Part shown: piece by piece, positions 6,799 through 15,379 of the stretch
Numbering within the stretch: the first letter of the stretch is position 1
Layout of the letters: every line of letters starts with the position of its first letter
Origin: Hamiltosporidium magnivora
Taxonomy: Eukaryota; Microsporidia; Dubosqiidae
Direction of reading: 5' to 3'
DNA length: 19,718 nt
NCBI GenBank assembly: GCA_004325065.1
Contig: PITI01000137.1
Span: 1-19,718, forward strand
Translations under genes and position numbers: made by a program
The notes under the pieces: generated by a model
Seen by the model: only the letters and a program-made list of their open reading frames with translations
Databases searched by the model: none
Told to the model about the DNA's origin: nothing

Positions 6799-9015
6799 AT
6801 GAATATTTCGAACATGATATTATATCTAAGGATCGGTCATAATATCAAAATAATGAGTATTTTCTTATTTATTTGTCTATTTGCAACTTTAAAGGCAGAT
6901 AATCCAATCGTTTTACATTTCTATAACGAATCTAACGAACAGGAATCAAATCTTACTCGCAATAAAGAAGAAAAGGAATGTTTTTCAGGGTTTGTAAAAC
7001 GAAGATATAACTGTTTTAAACACGAAGAGTGTATTGATTGTATTAACCACACAATTACCAATAGAAAAAGATTTCTATTGAGTTTTAAGCTTAATAATGA
7101 AACAGAAAAAAGGATAAACATCTATATTAGATCAAGTCTATTAAAATATAGTGATTTTTTATATTTTTTGAAAAGCTTAAATTACATACACGATATCAAA
7201 GAAAACTTGAAAGTAACAGATTATGTACTGTTGATTCATATACTTGATATATTTAAGTTTAAAAAAGATGAAATTTTTAATCAGTTTGTTCGAATCATTA
7301 TGCTCTCAGCTATTCTAAATAACGAAAAAAAAATTTCGAATGGCGATTTGGTTAAAAAAATCACCACTTCATCATCTGTATTCAAGAGTATTATATATGA
7401 ATTCGGCAAAATATATTTATTTGATTTAGAGTCATTGTTCGAAGAAATCCCGGAAAAAAATATTAGAAAAAAAATAATTCAAAACAGTAGTTCGAATTTT
7501 TGCTCCAATAAAGATTTCTTTTATCTTACTTCGGAGTTTAACGATGAAACTAGAAAGCGTATAAGATGCGATATTAAATTCATTTATGCTTTTGAAAAAA
7601 TTTTCAGGCTAATCCAACCTCATAGAGTTGCTCTATATTATTATCAATCAAAAGATATTGTTTTGAGTGTTTCTTTATCAAGATTTTGCAGATCATGTGA
7701 GGAACTTTGCTTTTATGCTTGGAAGGACAATAAATTCCTCGAACATATCCTTGAAGCTGAGATTTTTGAAATGGCTAAAATTTTATTTTTCTATGATTGC
7801 CAATTTTCTTCTTTCTCAGAAAAATTTTTCGAAAAGTTTTTATCATTAGAAAGTATTTATATTTTCCGCTGTTCCTTCGAATCCACGGTTATTTCTTACA
7901 CAACATTTGCTTATATACAAAGTTTGGTTTCTATATTGAATGATATTATCAAAAGTAGGGAATTTTCTAAATATTTATATTGCAGTTCTAATAGACCATA
8001 CAAGTTTGAAACTTTTGATGTAAAAAAAATTATAAATGAAAATAGAAATTCAATTTCACAGGAAGCTTTGAATTGCACTAAATATCAAATTTATTTTTCA
8101 TACAAAATAATTTTCGATTTCTTTGTAGCATTCAAACTTTCCATTTTAAATCTTGGAAAAACTGAAAAAATAGGCTTATGTTTCAATGATATTTCCATGA
8201 ATGAGTTAAAGATTCAAAGTTTGGATATAAGTAACAATATAAAGTTCCTAGGTATTTGTAAATCCAAATTAACCGATGCATTTTTAAGTAATATTTTATT
8301 ATTTCCAAACTTAAAACAAATTAAAATATCAGCATCTAGTTTAATATTTAGAAAACAACCTAGAAGTTATGCAAACCATTTAATAATGCATGAATTAGTT
8401 ATTACAGCCTGTAAATTTGAAAATCCAAATGGAATATTTGAATTCATAAATTCTATGCCGAATGTAAAAAAATTTATTTTCCATTCTAATGATAATTTTT
8501 CTTTTTGTTTGAAAATTTTTAAAAAAAATAGAATGAAGTTAGATAATTTGGAATATTTTCATATTGGCGAAATAGGTAACTATATTTCCGATTATTTAGC
8601 TTTCACGGGCCTATCTTCAATTATTATTCTTAAGCTTATTGTTCCTTCTCAGGCTGGTTCTCTTCACAAATTATTTTTCAACAAACGATTTAACAATTTA
8701 AAATGGCTAGCGATAGATTCTTTTAAAATAGAATCTATGGACAAGAAATCATTGGCAAATTGTATAACTTTACGTGTTTTGGCTATGTATCATTCAAAAT
8801 GTAAAAAAATTTATTTTTCTGAATTATTTGATAGAAAAAAGGAATATTCACTAGAAAAAATTATTCTGCAAGATATTCCCATAAGAAACCTAGACATTGT
8901 TTTTATATCTAATCTTAAACATTTAAAAGTTTTAGGGATTTACGGTGCGCATCTGAATTTCAATCTATTAATTTTTTTCGATTGTTTAGTGCGAGTTCTT
9001 TTAAACAAAAGATAA
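6799..9015 (+). CDS. Predicted secreted leucine-rich-repeat protein, frame broken near its 3' end
   Basis: From the ATG at 6799 the protein is 738 aa. A hydrophobic segment MSIFLFICLFATLKA begins at residue 19 and is followed by ADNP, a likely signal peptide cleaved near residue 33. If translation starts at that second Met (6853) it is a classical one. Four cysteines follow in C-x10-C-x5-C-x2-C spacing (residues 61-81), a possible disulfide region. The middle is Phe/Tyr/Lys-rich with no recognised domain. From about residue 450 to the end there are irregular leucine-rich repeats, for example LLFPNLKQIKIS, NNLKWLAIDSFKIESMD and NLKHLKVLGIYGAHL. LRR proteins are expanded in several microsporidia and some are secreted; the ligand is unknown. 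The frame ends after the seven-T run at 8972-8978, while a protein-like frame continues to 9140, so the 3' end is probably frameshifted. Composition is slightly less AT-extreme than the housekeeping genes. Confidence 0.8.
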   Translation: MNISNMILYLRIGHNIKIMSIFLFICLFATLKADNPIVLHFYNESNEQESNLTRNKEEKECFSGFVKRRYNCFKHEECIDCINHTITNRKRFLLSFKLNNETEKRINIYIRSSLLKYSDFLYFLKSLNYIHDIKENLKVTDYVLLIHILDIFKFKKDEIFNQFVRIIMLSAILNNEKKISNGDLVKKITTSSSVFKSIIYEFGKIYLFDLESLFEEIPEKNIRKKIIQNSSSNFCSNKDFFYLTSEFNDETRKRIRCDIKFIYAFEKIFRLIQPHRVALYYYQSKDIVLSVSLSRFCRSCEELCFYAWKDNKFLEHILEAEIFEMAKILFFYDCQFSSFSEKFFEKFLSLESIYIFRCSFESTVISYTTFAYIQSLVSILNDIIKSREFSKYLYCSSNRPYKFETFDVKKIINENRNSISQEALNCTKYQIYFSYKIIFDFFVAFKLSILNLGKTEKIGLCFNDISMNELKIQSLDISNNIKFLGICKSKLTDAFLSNILLFPNLKQIKISASSLIFRKQPRSYANHLIMHELVITACKFENPNGIFEFINSMPNVKKFIFHSNDNFSFCLKIFKKNRMKLDNLEYFHIGEIGNYISDYLAFTGLSSIIILKLIVPSQAGSLHKLFFNKRFNNLKWLAIDSFKIESMDKKSLANCITLRVLAMYHSKCKKIYFSELFDRKKEYSLEKIILQDIPIRNLDIVFISNLKHLKVLGIYGAHLNFNLLIFFDCLVRVLLNKR

Positions 9016-9140
9016 AACTGTATTTTGATGGAAAGTATAGCCTGAATGAATCTATTCATTATTTTAAAGAGCTTTCAGGCATTGAAATCGAAAATAAAAT
9101 AGTCTGGTATGAAAATGACCAACTAATATATCAGTTCTAA
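8979..9140 (+). pseudogene. Out-of-frame 3' tail of the LRR gene
   Basis: In the register one base earlier than the upstream frame, 54 codons stay open to a TAA at 9138-9140. They read as ordinary protein, with KIKLYFDGKYSLNESIHYF and VWYENDQLIYQF. One missing T in the T7 run at 8972-8978 would explain the break; the true product would then be about 780 aa. Sequencing error in the homopolymer, a real null allele, or slippage are all possible. Confidence 0.6.
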
Positions 9141-10259
9141 AGTCTATAAATTTTATTTACTATAACTTTTCTATATTATTTTATCTAAAGGTGATAACCG
9201 AGTTTCATTATATCGTTTTAAAGTATAAAAATCCTAAAATCTATATTTGTTCAAAAAACTAGTTGTAACTTTTATTATGTTTTCATGGATTTCTTTATCC
9301 ATATCGTAATTTACTCATCAACGAAAAAATCTTATATTTTTTGCCTTCTATACTTAAAATACCTTTCAATTTCGTATTTGGTTCGAAAAAAGGTTTCTCC
9401 TAAGGATTTAAATGGCTTGGTTTATTGTTTCGGATCTGAATATATGATTTGTGCAGTATTGATTTCTCAAGTTTCCCCTGTTAAACCACACTGGAAATCC
9501 ATTCTTAGATGCAATCAATATTGGCTTCCGATATTCACTTCAACAATCCTATAAGAATAAATCATTTAAACTTTCTTTTAAATACTACAGGTAATAAATT
9601 GTTAATGTCTTAGTTGTCCATGTGTTCTCTCACTATAAATTATGCGTCATTCGTTACATAAATTATACTTTAGAAAAAAGTCAATATTCAAATACAAATT
9701 ACTCACAATATGATCTTTTTGTTCAGACTTGAAAAATACGATTCGAGTGTATTTTTGCTTAAAATTGTAAATGTTCGTAAATTTACTACTATAAGATATT
9801 TTAATCTATATTTTCTTACTTAAACTTATATTTATTTTGTCAAATAATGCAAATAATATCAAATCTTTATTCCAATAAATGTTTAATTTTGATTTATATT
9901 TGAAGAATATTTGTAAAAGGTGTGAGTTGCTGATATTTTTTTCCATTTAATTGTGAAAAATCATATAATAATTTAAAAAGTCGATTTAAATTTGTTCTAT
10001 ATTCATTTTTGATTATATTTCATAATCTATCAATTTATAAAAAAATATTTAAACACACGCCTTAATTTCCTGGAAAGCAGCTGATTTTGAAGTACTTATC
10101 AAACAAAGAGATCGTCTTCCTGCTTATCGTTCATTTGATATAATGAAAATAATTGTTTTTATAAATAAAAGAATGTTCTGTATTGGTTTTATTTATCTTG
10201 CCACCTCCTTTTTTAATTTTAAAATATAAAATAATGAAAATAATAACAACATTTTAGAG
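9141..10259. other. Gene-poor intergenic region after the LRR gene
   Basis: No complete gene is recognised. 9285-9554 is an 89-codon open frame from an ATG with no recognised motif. The opposite strand over the same bases also reads fairly protein-like, so this may be a remnant of unidentified coding DNA. 10071-10154 reads as a helicase-like peptide fragment, listed separately. The remainder is AT-rich without visible structure. Confidence 0.5.
10071..10154 (+). pseudogene. Possible DEAH/DExH RNA-helicase remnant (28 codons)
   Basis: The frame reads WKAADFEVL, then IKQRDRLPAYRSFDIMKII. In DEAH-box helicases a segment of the type 'R--LPA(Y/W/F)--R--I---I' precedes the P-loop strand. The similarity is short. 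There is no ATG before it (in-frame stop at 10050-10052) and no GETGSGKT P-loop after it; the frame runs on into unrelated AT-rich sequence. I treat it as a possible fragment left by duplication or decay, sitting about 105 bp from repeat copy A. Chance resemblance cannot be excluded. Confidence 0.22.
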
Positions 10260-10961
10260 TATCACATCTTTTCAAAATACTAGCAAGTGTTATATTTGTT
10301 TTCGTGGCATTACCGTAGTTCTAGGTTTGACATAAATAACTGTTACCCCACCCCTCCATCAGTACCGCCTACCATACCTACGTACCAAAGCCTTTCATAT
10401 ATCGGTGTGTAGAACCTAATTAATAGGCGAGACAGTTGCCCGGAGTTCGTTAATGTCCATTGCATGGAGTGTGATCGAAGCCCTGAGCTCCCCCAAGACT
10501 ATGCAGCATTCCCAATTACTCTACATTTTCCGAACCAAACAAACTTCTAGCTAAGATATATTTCAGAGACTTACATGGGGTCCACCTAGACAATGCAATT
10601 TCATTCAAACAGGTATAACCTACTACTTAGCTCTCCCAGCTTTTAATGGTTTTGATTTTCATATCTCCCAGGCGCTAAGTCTTCTAATCCGAGTAAGCAA
10701 ACTAGGTTTCCATGCTTTTGCATGGCAATTACCTCATGTCCAGCTGCAGTCTCCAATCTAGTCACATAAAAAACTACAAATAAATTTTTAGAAAAAGTTT
10801 AGCCCTTTTTTAAACCTTTCCTCTTCATAACAACTCCCATAGAACAACGGAAAATGTACTGTCGTTTTATTACGACCGAAAAACCAAACAATGATCTTTA
10901 CACCAGTTTCATATATTCCTCGCCAAGCTGGTTGTTTTTTTATTTGATTATCCTCCCTCCA
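10260..10961. repeat. Dispersed repeat copy A (about 700 bp, full length)
   Basis: It aligns along its whole length with copy B, from tatcacatctttt (10260) to the tgattatcctccctcc end (10961). Blocks identical to B include cccaagactatgcagcattccca (10492-10514), a 30-bp block at 10541-10570, and a 25-bp block at 10670-10694 containing ggcgctaagtcttctaat. It is clearly GC-richer than its surroundings. A small perfect hairpin (ccatgc-tttt-gcatgg) lies at 10710-10725, only partly kept in B. No long open frame is present. Termini are not inverted repeats of each other and no clear target-site duplication is seen. It may be a non-autonomous transposable element; the class is unknown. Confidence 0.85.
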
Positions 10962-11318
10962 CTAGTGAATGAATTATAGAATTATTCATAGTTAATTTAC
11001 AAATTTTAATTATACCGAAAAAATTAATTTTAACTGGTATCTAGGGTTGGGAAATATGAGAAATTTGGTTAGTTTGTTACCAAAGTAAAGTTTATAACTT
11101 TTTTATAATTCATCGTAACACTTTTTGTATTTATTCTGGTAATCCATGTTGTAAAGGAATGTTATCGTACAAATAAACTTAAATGAAAGATTTATAAAAA
11201 TTTGAATTTTTTTTAGTAAATTGTATTTTAAGAATATTGTTGAAATAAATTTACATGAAACATTTATAAAAATTTGTTTCAAAGAAAAGAAATTTATTTT
11301 GTAAACAAAATATAAACA
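10962..11318. other. Upstream region of the subtilisin gene
   Basis: AT-rich spacer between repeat copy A and the protease start. It contains the 34-bp direct repeat listed separately and, unlike the other five genes, no CCC tract near the start codon. The last 40 bases before the ATG are A-rich (aagaaatttattttgtaaac). No gene seen. Confidence 0.6.
11171..11276. repeat. 34-bp imperfect direct repeat, 72-bp period, upstream of the subtilisin gene
   Basis: 11171-11204 (aaataaacttaaatgaaaga and following bases) and 11243-11276 (aaataaatttacatgaaaca and following bases) match at 31 of 34 positions. They end 42 bp before the protease ATG, so a duplicated promoter element is possible. A neutral local duplication is equally possible. 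Confidence 0.75.
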
Positions 11319-12890
11319 ATGTATTTTATTCTACGAATGAAATTTTTAGCTGTGTTTCTTCTATGGAAAACAAATTCCTGCTTAGGAAGTAGTAATCAAT
11401 ATATTGTCTTGTACAAACGGCCTATGATAGGGAGTGATACTGGCAAGGATGCCTATAAAGAAGAAGAAAATGTTTATACGAGTATTTACGAAAATATGAA
11501 GAACAATGTATTTACCAAGCAAGACAAAGTAGTGAATAAGATGAGAAATGGATATATTGGAATATTATGTGATAAAACAGCTAGGATAATTGAAAATGAT
11601 CCTCTAGTAGAACTTGTAGAAAGAGATAGAGAAGTAGTTATTAACTCAATAGTTGATTCAAAAGTGCCTTATTTTAAGGTGAAAGATTTGTTTTTTGAAT
11701 CAAAAAATAACGAAGATGAAATTATTTTGACGCAAATGAATGCCCCGTGGGGAATTACTAGAATTAGTGATGGAGAGAAATATTCATTCAAGAGTTTATA
11801 TAAATATCCTTCCTCTGCTGGAGAAGGTGTAGATGTATACATTATTGATACTGGTATTGAAATTGATCATCCCGAGTTTAAAGGAAGAGCGAAATGGGGT
11901 ATAAATTTGATTGAAAAATCACCGGACACCGATGAAAATGGGCACGGAACCCACTGTGCAGGTGTAATCGCCGGAAAAAATGTGGGGATATCAAAGAAGG
12001 CAAATTTAATTGCGGTTAAGGCACTGAACAAAGCTGGTATAGGAATGATATCAAGACTTTTACTAGGAATTGATTATGTAATACGAGAACATTCCAAGAA
12101 AATAGATGAGATGTCCGAAATTACAAGAAAAAAATTTCTTAACAGTGTAAAAATAAGAAATCGCAATCCTAAAATGTTTAAGAAACACAGGGTTCCAGTA
12201 GAAATTGATGAATCAGAAGAATACCAATTCATAAAAGAAATCAATGAGGCCGATTTTCAAGTAATAGAGAAAGACAAAGATAAATTTCTAACTTCTCTTG
12301 AAGAATACATGAATATAGAAGAGATTAAACCAAAAACTGTTGTTAGTATGAGTGTGGGTGGATTAAGAAGTAAAGCCATGGAATTTACTATAGACTATGC
12401 CACAATGTTAGGTATACACTTTTCAGTTGCTGCAGGGAATGACCACGAAGACGCTTGTTTATATTCCCCAGGTTCATCAAAAAATGCTCTAACGGTTGGA
12501 GCGAGTACTCAATATGATAAAATTGCTTTTTTTAGCAACTGGGGTTCTTGCGTTGATTTGTTTGCACCTGGATTTGAAATTTTAAGTTCTTGGATAAACA
12601 AAGACTATCGAGTAGTTTCTGGAACATCTATGGCTGCACCTCATGTTACAGGTGTGATGGCACTATACCTAGGAGAGAATTCCTATTCTCCAAAACAACT
12701 CTACAACAGGTTAATAAGAGATTCTTATGGGGTAATTGAGGATGAAGATGCTGAAATCACTAGTTTCCAAGAAATATGGCCTATAAGTTTATTATTTGAT
12801 AAAGAAAATACAAATAATTTTCCGTTGGTTTCTACTAAAAAATTACTAGGAAGAGTCAATAAAAAGAAACTTCAAAAGGTACAAAAATAA
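11319..12890 (+). CDS. Secreted subtilisin-like serine protease (peptidase S8)
   Basis: The 523-aa protein carries the complete S8 triad: D177 in VYIIDTGIEIDHPEF, H209 in GHGTHCAGVIAG, S437 in SGTSMAAPHV, plus the oxyanion asparagine N374 in SVAAGND. The N terminus has a hydrophobic leader, either MYFILRMKFLAVFLLW or, from the second Met (11337), MKFLAVFLLWKTNSCLG, with cleavage near residue 23. Residues about 27-108, starting QYIVLYKR, look like an I9-type inhibitory propeptide. The mature enzyme would begin around residue 140 (MNAPWGITRIS, the usual 'W-L-RIS'). Motifs are closest to the proteinase K/cerevisin type. An insert of about 80 charged residues (257-338) separates the His region from the MSVGG strand. 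The short C-terminal tail is basic. The gene is GC-richer than its neighbours, lacks the CCC signal and sits between direct repeat copies A and B. Confidence 0.95.
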   Translation: MYFILRMKFLAVFLLWKTNSCLGSSNQYIVLYKRPMIGSDTGKDAYKEEENVYTSIYENMKNNVFTKQDKVVNKMRNGYIGILCDKTARIIENDPLVELVERDREVVINSIVDSKVPYFKVKDLFFESKNNEDEIILTQMNAPWGITRISDGEKYSFKSLYKYPSSAGEGVDVYIIDTGIEIDHPEFKGRAKWGINLIEKSPDTDENGHGTHCAGVIAGKNVGISKKANLIAVKALNKAGIGMISRLLLGIDYVIREHSKKIDEMSEITRKKFLNSVKIRNRNPKMFKKHRVPVEIDESEEYQFIKEINEADFQVIEKDKDKFLTSLEEYMNIEEIKPKTVVSMSVGGLRSKAMEFTIDYATMLGIHFSVAAGNDHEDACLYSPGSSKNALTVGASTQYDKIAFFSNWGSCVDLFAPGFEILSSWINKDYRVVSGTSMAAPHVTGVMALYLGENSYSPKQLYNRLIRDSYGVIEDEDAEITSFQEIWPISLLFDKENTNNFPLVSTKKLLGRVNKKKLQKVQK

Positions 12891-13895
12891 TAAAAATAAT
12901 AGTTCTTAACTCCAGTTTAAGTTTATATTTCTTGCGGAATAAAATTAATATCATTTTTTTCTTGATTTTCTTAAGAACGTAGTTATGCTCAGAAATCTCA
13001 AAAAATATAAGAATATATTTATGTTCTCACCAATAAAAAATTTTGATTTTTATACAAAGATATTTCCGGTATATGATTTATTTGATACAAACCTCGATTT
13101 TCGAGGCTATTAGATAAACAGTAGCGATTTTTATATTCAGTAGCTAAGACCACCTAAATAATTAACTTAGAAAGGAGTTAAACTATTATTAGTATAATTT
13201 TACTAAAAAGAGTAAAATATATTTTTTTGGCATTTATCTACTTTTTAAATAGATATTAAATTTTATTTGGTGAAATAGTTCTAAAATTAATATGCATTTA
13301 AAAATATCTATAAAAAATTCAAGAAATATTTTGAATTCAAAAATTTTGCGAAAAGTAATTATTTAGAACGCATTATATTGGTGAGCATCGAAGTTAATCT
13401 GGATTGAGTCAGTATTGGTATCGATTACATTCTGATTGATTAATTTAAGGGTGAAGAAATAATAACCATATTAAAAACTATCTGATCGGCCTTGAGTGTG
13501 TAAAATCGGTGTGCAAATCATTATTCCATGTACAGAATATAAGAAAATTGAATTTATATGTCTTTCTCTTATAATATCGAGTTACAATTGATTAAAAGAA
13601 GCCATTCAAAAACCTCCATTTGTTTATCCTCGACACCAAGAGGTAAAGAGGAATGGAACAAGTAAAAAAAATTGATAGATTTAAATTTAGAATCTAAGAA
13701 CCAATAACTAAAATATGTTGCTGTTTCTTTAGAATTTTTGTAACATAAAAATTTTATAAACTATGTTTTTAAAATGTACTACAAAATATTGCAAAAGTAA
13801 TACTTATCTTAAAATTATTAGTGAATTTTTAACTAAAGAATAAATGATTTTATATAAATTACTAGATTCTAAAACTAAACAACTTTATTTAAAAA
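12891..13895. other. Intergenic region between the subtilisin gene and repeat copy B
   Basis: No open frame of note. 12891-13370 and 13660-13895 are AT-rich with nothing recognisable. 13370-13660 is somewhat GC-richer and includes an inverted fragment of the dispersed-repeat end (13462-13525), so this stretch may be an eroded element copy. Confidence 0.5.
13462..13525. repeat. Inverted, degenerate fragment of the dispersed-repeat end
   Basis: 13462-13484 (ataaccatattaaaaactat, then ctg) matches the reverse complement of the terminal word in the array at 1-185 at 21 of 23 positions. The following bases (cggtgtgcaaatcatta, to 13525) resemble the reverse complement of the adjacent part of copy A (ctggtgtaaagatcattg). 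It is the only piece in opposite orientation to copies A, B and C. Confidence 0.55.
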
Positions 13896-14602
13896 TATCA
13901 CATCTTTTTAAAACAGTGGCAAATGCTAAATGTGTTTTCACAACATTATAACGGTTCTAGCTTTAACATAAACAACTGCTATGCTCCCCCAACACATGAT
14001 CGGTACCACCCATGATAACTAAATTTTAAAAATTACGCCCAAAGGTATGTAGAACCTAATTTATAGGCGAAACAGTTGCCTGGTGTTCGTTAATGACCGT
14101 TGCTAAGAATGTGACTGTAGGTCGAAACCCAACCTGGGCTCTCCCAAGACTATGCAGCATTCCCACTTAATCTACACTTTCGGAACCTAATAAACTTCTA
14201 GCTAAGATATATTTCAGAGACCTAGCTGGGGTCTGCTTGACAGTGCAACGTCATACCAACAGGTAACCTGTTACTGATCTTTCCCGACATAAATAGTTTT
14301 ATTTTTTATATCTCCTAGGCGCTAAGTCTTCTAATCCGAGTGAGCAAGGTCAGGTTTTTATGCTTTTACATGGCAATTACCTACAAGTTCATCGGTGGGC
14401 TTCGATCTATTTACATAAAAAATTACAAAAAAATTTTTGAAGAAGTTTCACTATTCCTAGACCTTCTCCTTCATACAAAATCTTCACGAAACAACCGATG
14501 ATTTAATGTGGTTTTATTTCCATCAAAATTTTAAACAATGATATTCGCTCCTGTTTAAGATATACTTTGCCGAAATTATTTTTTTTATTGTGGTTATCCT
14601 CG
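13896..14602. repeat. Dispersed repeat copy B (about 700 bp, full length)
   Basis: Begins tatcacatctttt (13896) and ends tgtggttatcctcg (14602), in the same orientation as copy A, with which it is collinear over its whole length. Shared exact blocks are at 14143-14165, 14192-14221 and 14317-14341. It diverges most at about 13985-14045, and the hairpin seen in A is only partly kept. The left flank (ctttatttaaaaa) resembles that of copy C, so the true left boundary may lie about 13 bp earlier. It has no coding frame. Confidence 0.85.
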
Positions 14603-15379
14603 TTTCACTTTTTACTCCAAAAATAATGTTAGTTTTTTATAGTTGAAACTAAAATATCATATTCACGAAATTACGGGTTAAATTATGTAAAATTAGCAAA
14701 CCATTCGGCTATTGCATTGCTTAGTATATTTCTAGTCGCTTTTAATTACCTTCTTGTTTTTAGGTTAGATGTTTTTAGATGCTGTTTATTTTCTATATTT
14801 CGAATCGATAAGTAATCTTTTATTCATTTAATGCCTCTAAATCGAGAGGAGAAGAAGGTCGATAACTCTTATCTATGTTTTCTTTACAATATATTGTTCG
14901 TTAGTATGGATTTAGGCAGGTTTTAAGCCGCATATTTCTGATAATTAAAGGATTATTAAATGCTCTTTTTCGGATTCCATCGACGTCCAATCTTGAATCC
15001 AATCTTATCGTTCAACCAAAGGAATATATTGAGTTTCTTTTTGAGTACTATCGACTAAATGTATGCTTCTATTTGTACTGATATTTATATTTTAAGATAA
15101 AAACTATGATATTTCGTAAAACTCTATCTTATATTATTAAGGGTTCATCTCAACACAATATTATAAAAGCCTAAACATTTGCTTATTTTTATTAAAATTA
15201 TTTTAGTTAAATTTTCGTTTTGATTTAAACTAATTTACATATTTCAAAGTAAAACATATTTTTTTAAACCAAACCGCTTGTCCACAAATCATGAGGAATA
15301 TTTTCTGTTTAAGTTTCATCTTATTTTTTTATTTTATATTTTTGTTTTGTCTTAAAAATACAAACACCCTGGATATATA
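14603..15379. other. Upstream region of the tubulin cofactor D gene
   Basis: No confident gene. 14831-14926 is a 31-codon frame from an ATG (MPLNREEKKVDNS at its start). An adjacent 58-codon ATG-less frame, about 14904-15080, reads RIPSTSNLESNLIVQPKEY in part. Base composition is less AT-extreme from about 14690 to 15060, so these may be remnants of an unidentified coding or mobile sequence. 15080-15366 is AT-rich promoter-side spacer. Confidence 0.45.
15367..15369 (+). promoter_or_regulatory. C-tract start-proximal signal of the tubulin cofactor D gene
   Basis: CCC, followed by ten bases (tggatatata) and the ATG at 15380. It is a three-base tract, weaker than the CCCC of the other four genes. 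Confidence 0.5.

Noticed and set aside
9285..9554. 89-codon open frame (starts MDFFIHIVIY).
   Set aside because: No recognisable motif, no C-tract signal, and its strand-opposite reading is just as protein-like; kept only as a note in the intergenic entry.
10420..10475. Reverse complement of the repeat contains catgcaatgga and attaacga, recalling an LSU rRNA domain V stretch (ATGAATGGATTAACGA).
   Set aside because: The likeness covers only about 30 nt with gaps, is weaker in copies B and C, and neighbouring sequence does not continue in rRNA order on either strand.
14115..14135. ggtcgaaaccc in repeat copy B, resembling a pol III B box.
   Set aside because: It is absent from copies A and C at the same place and no A box lies at proper distance.
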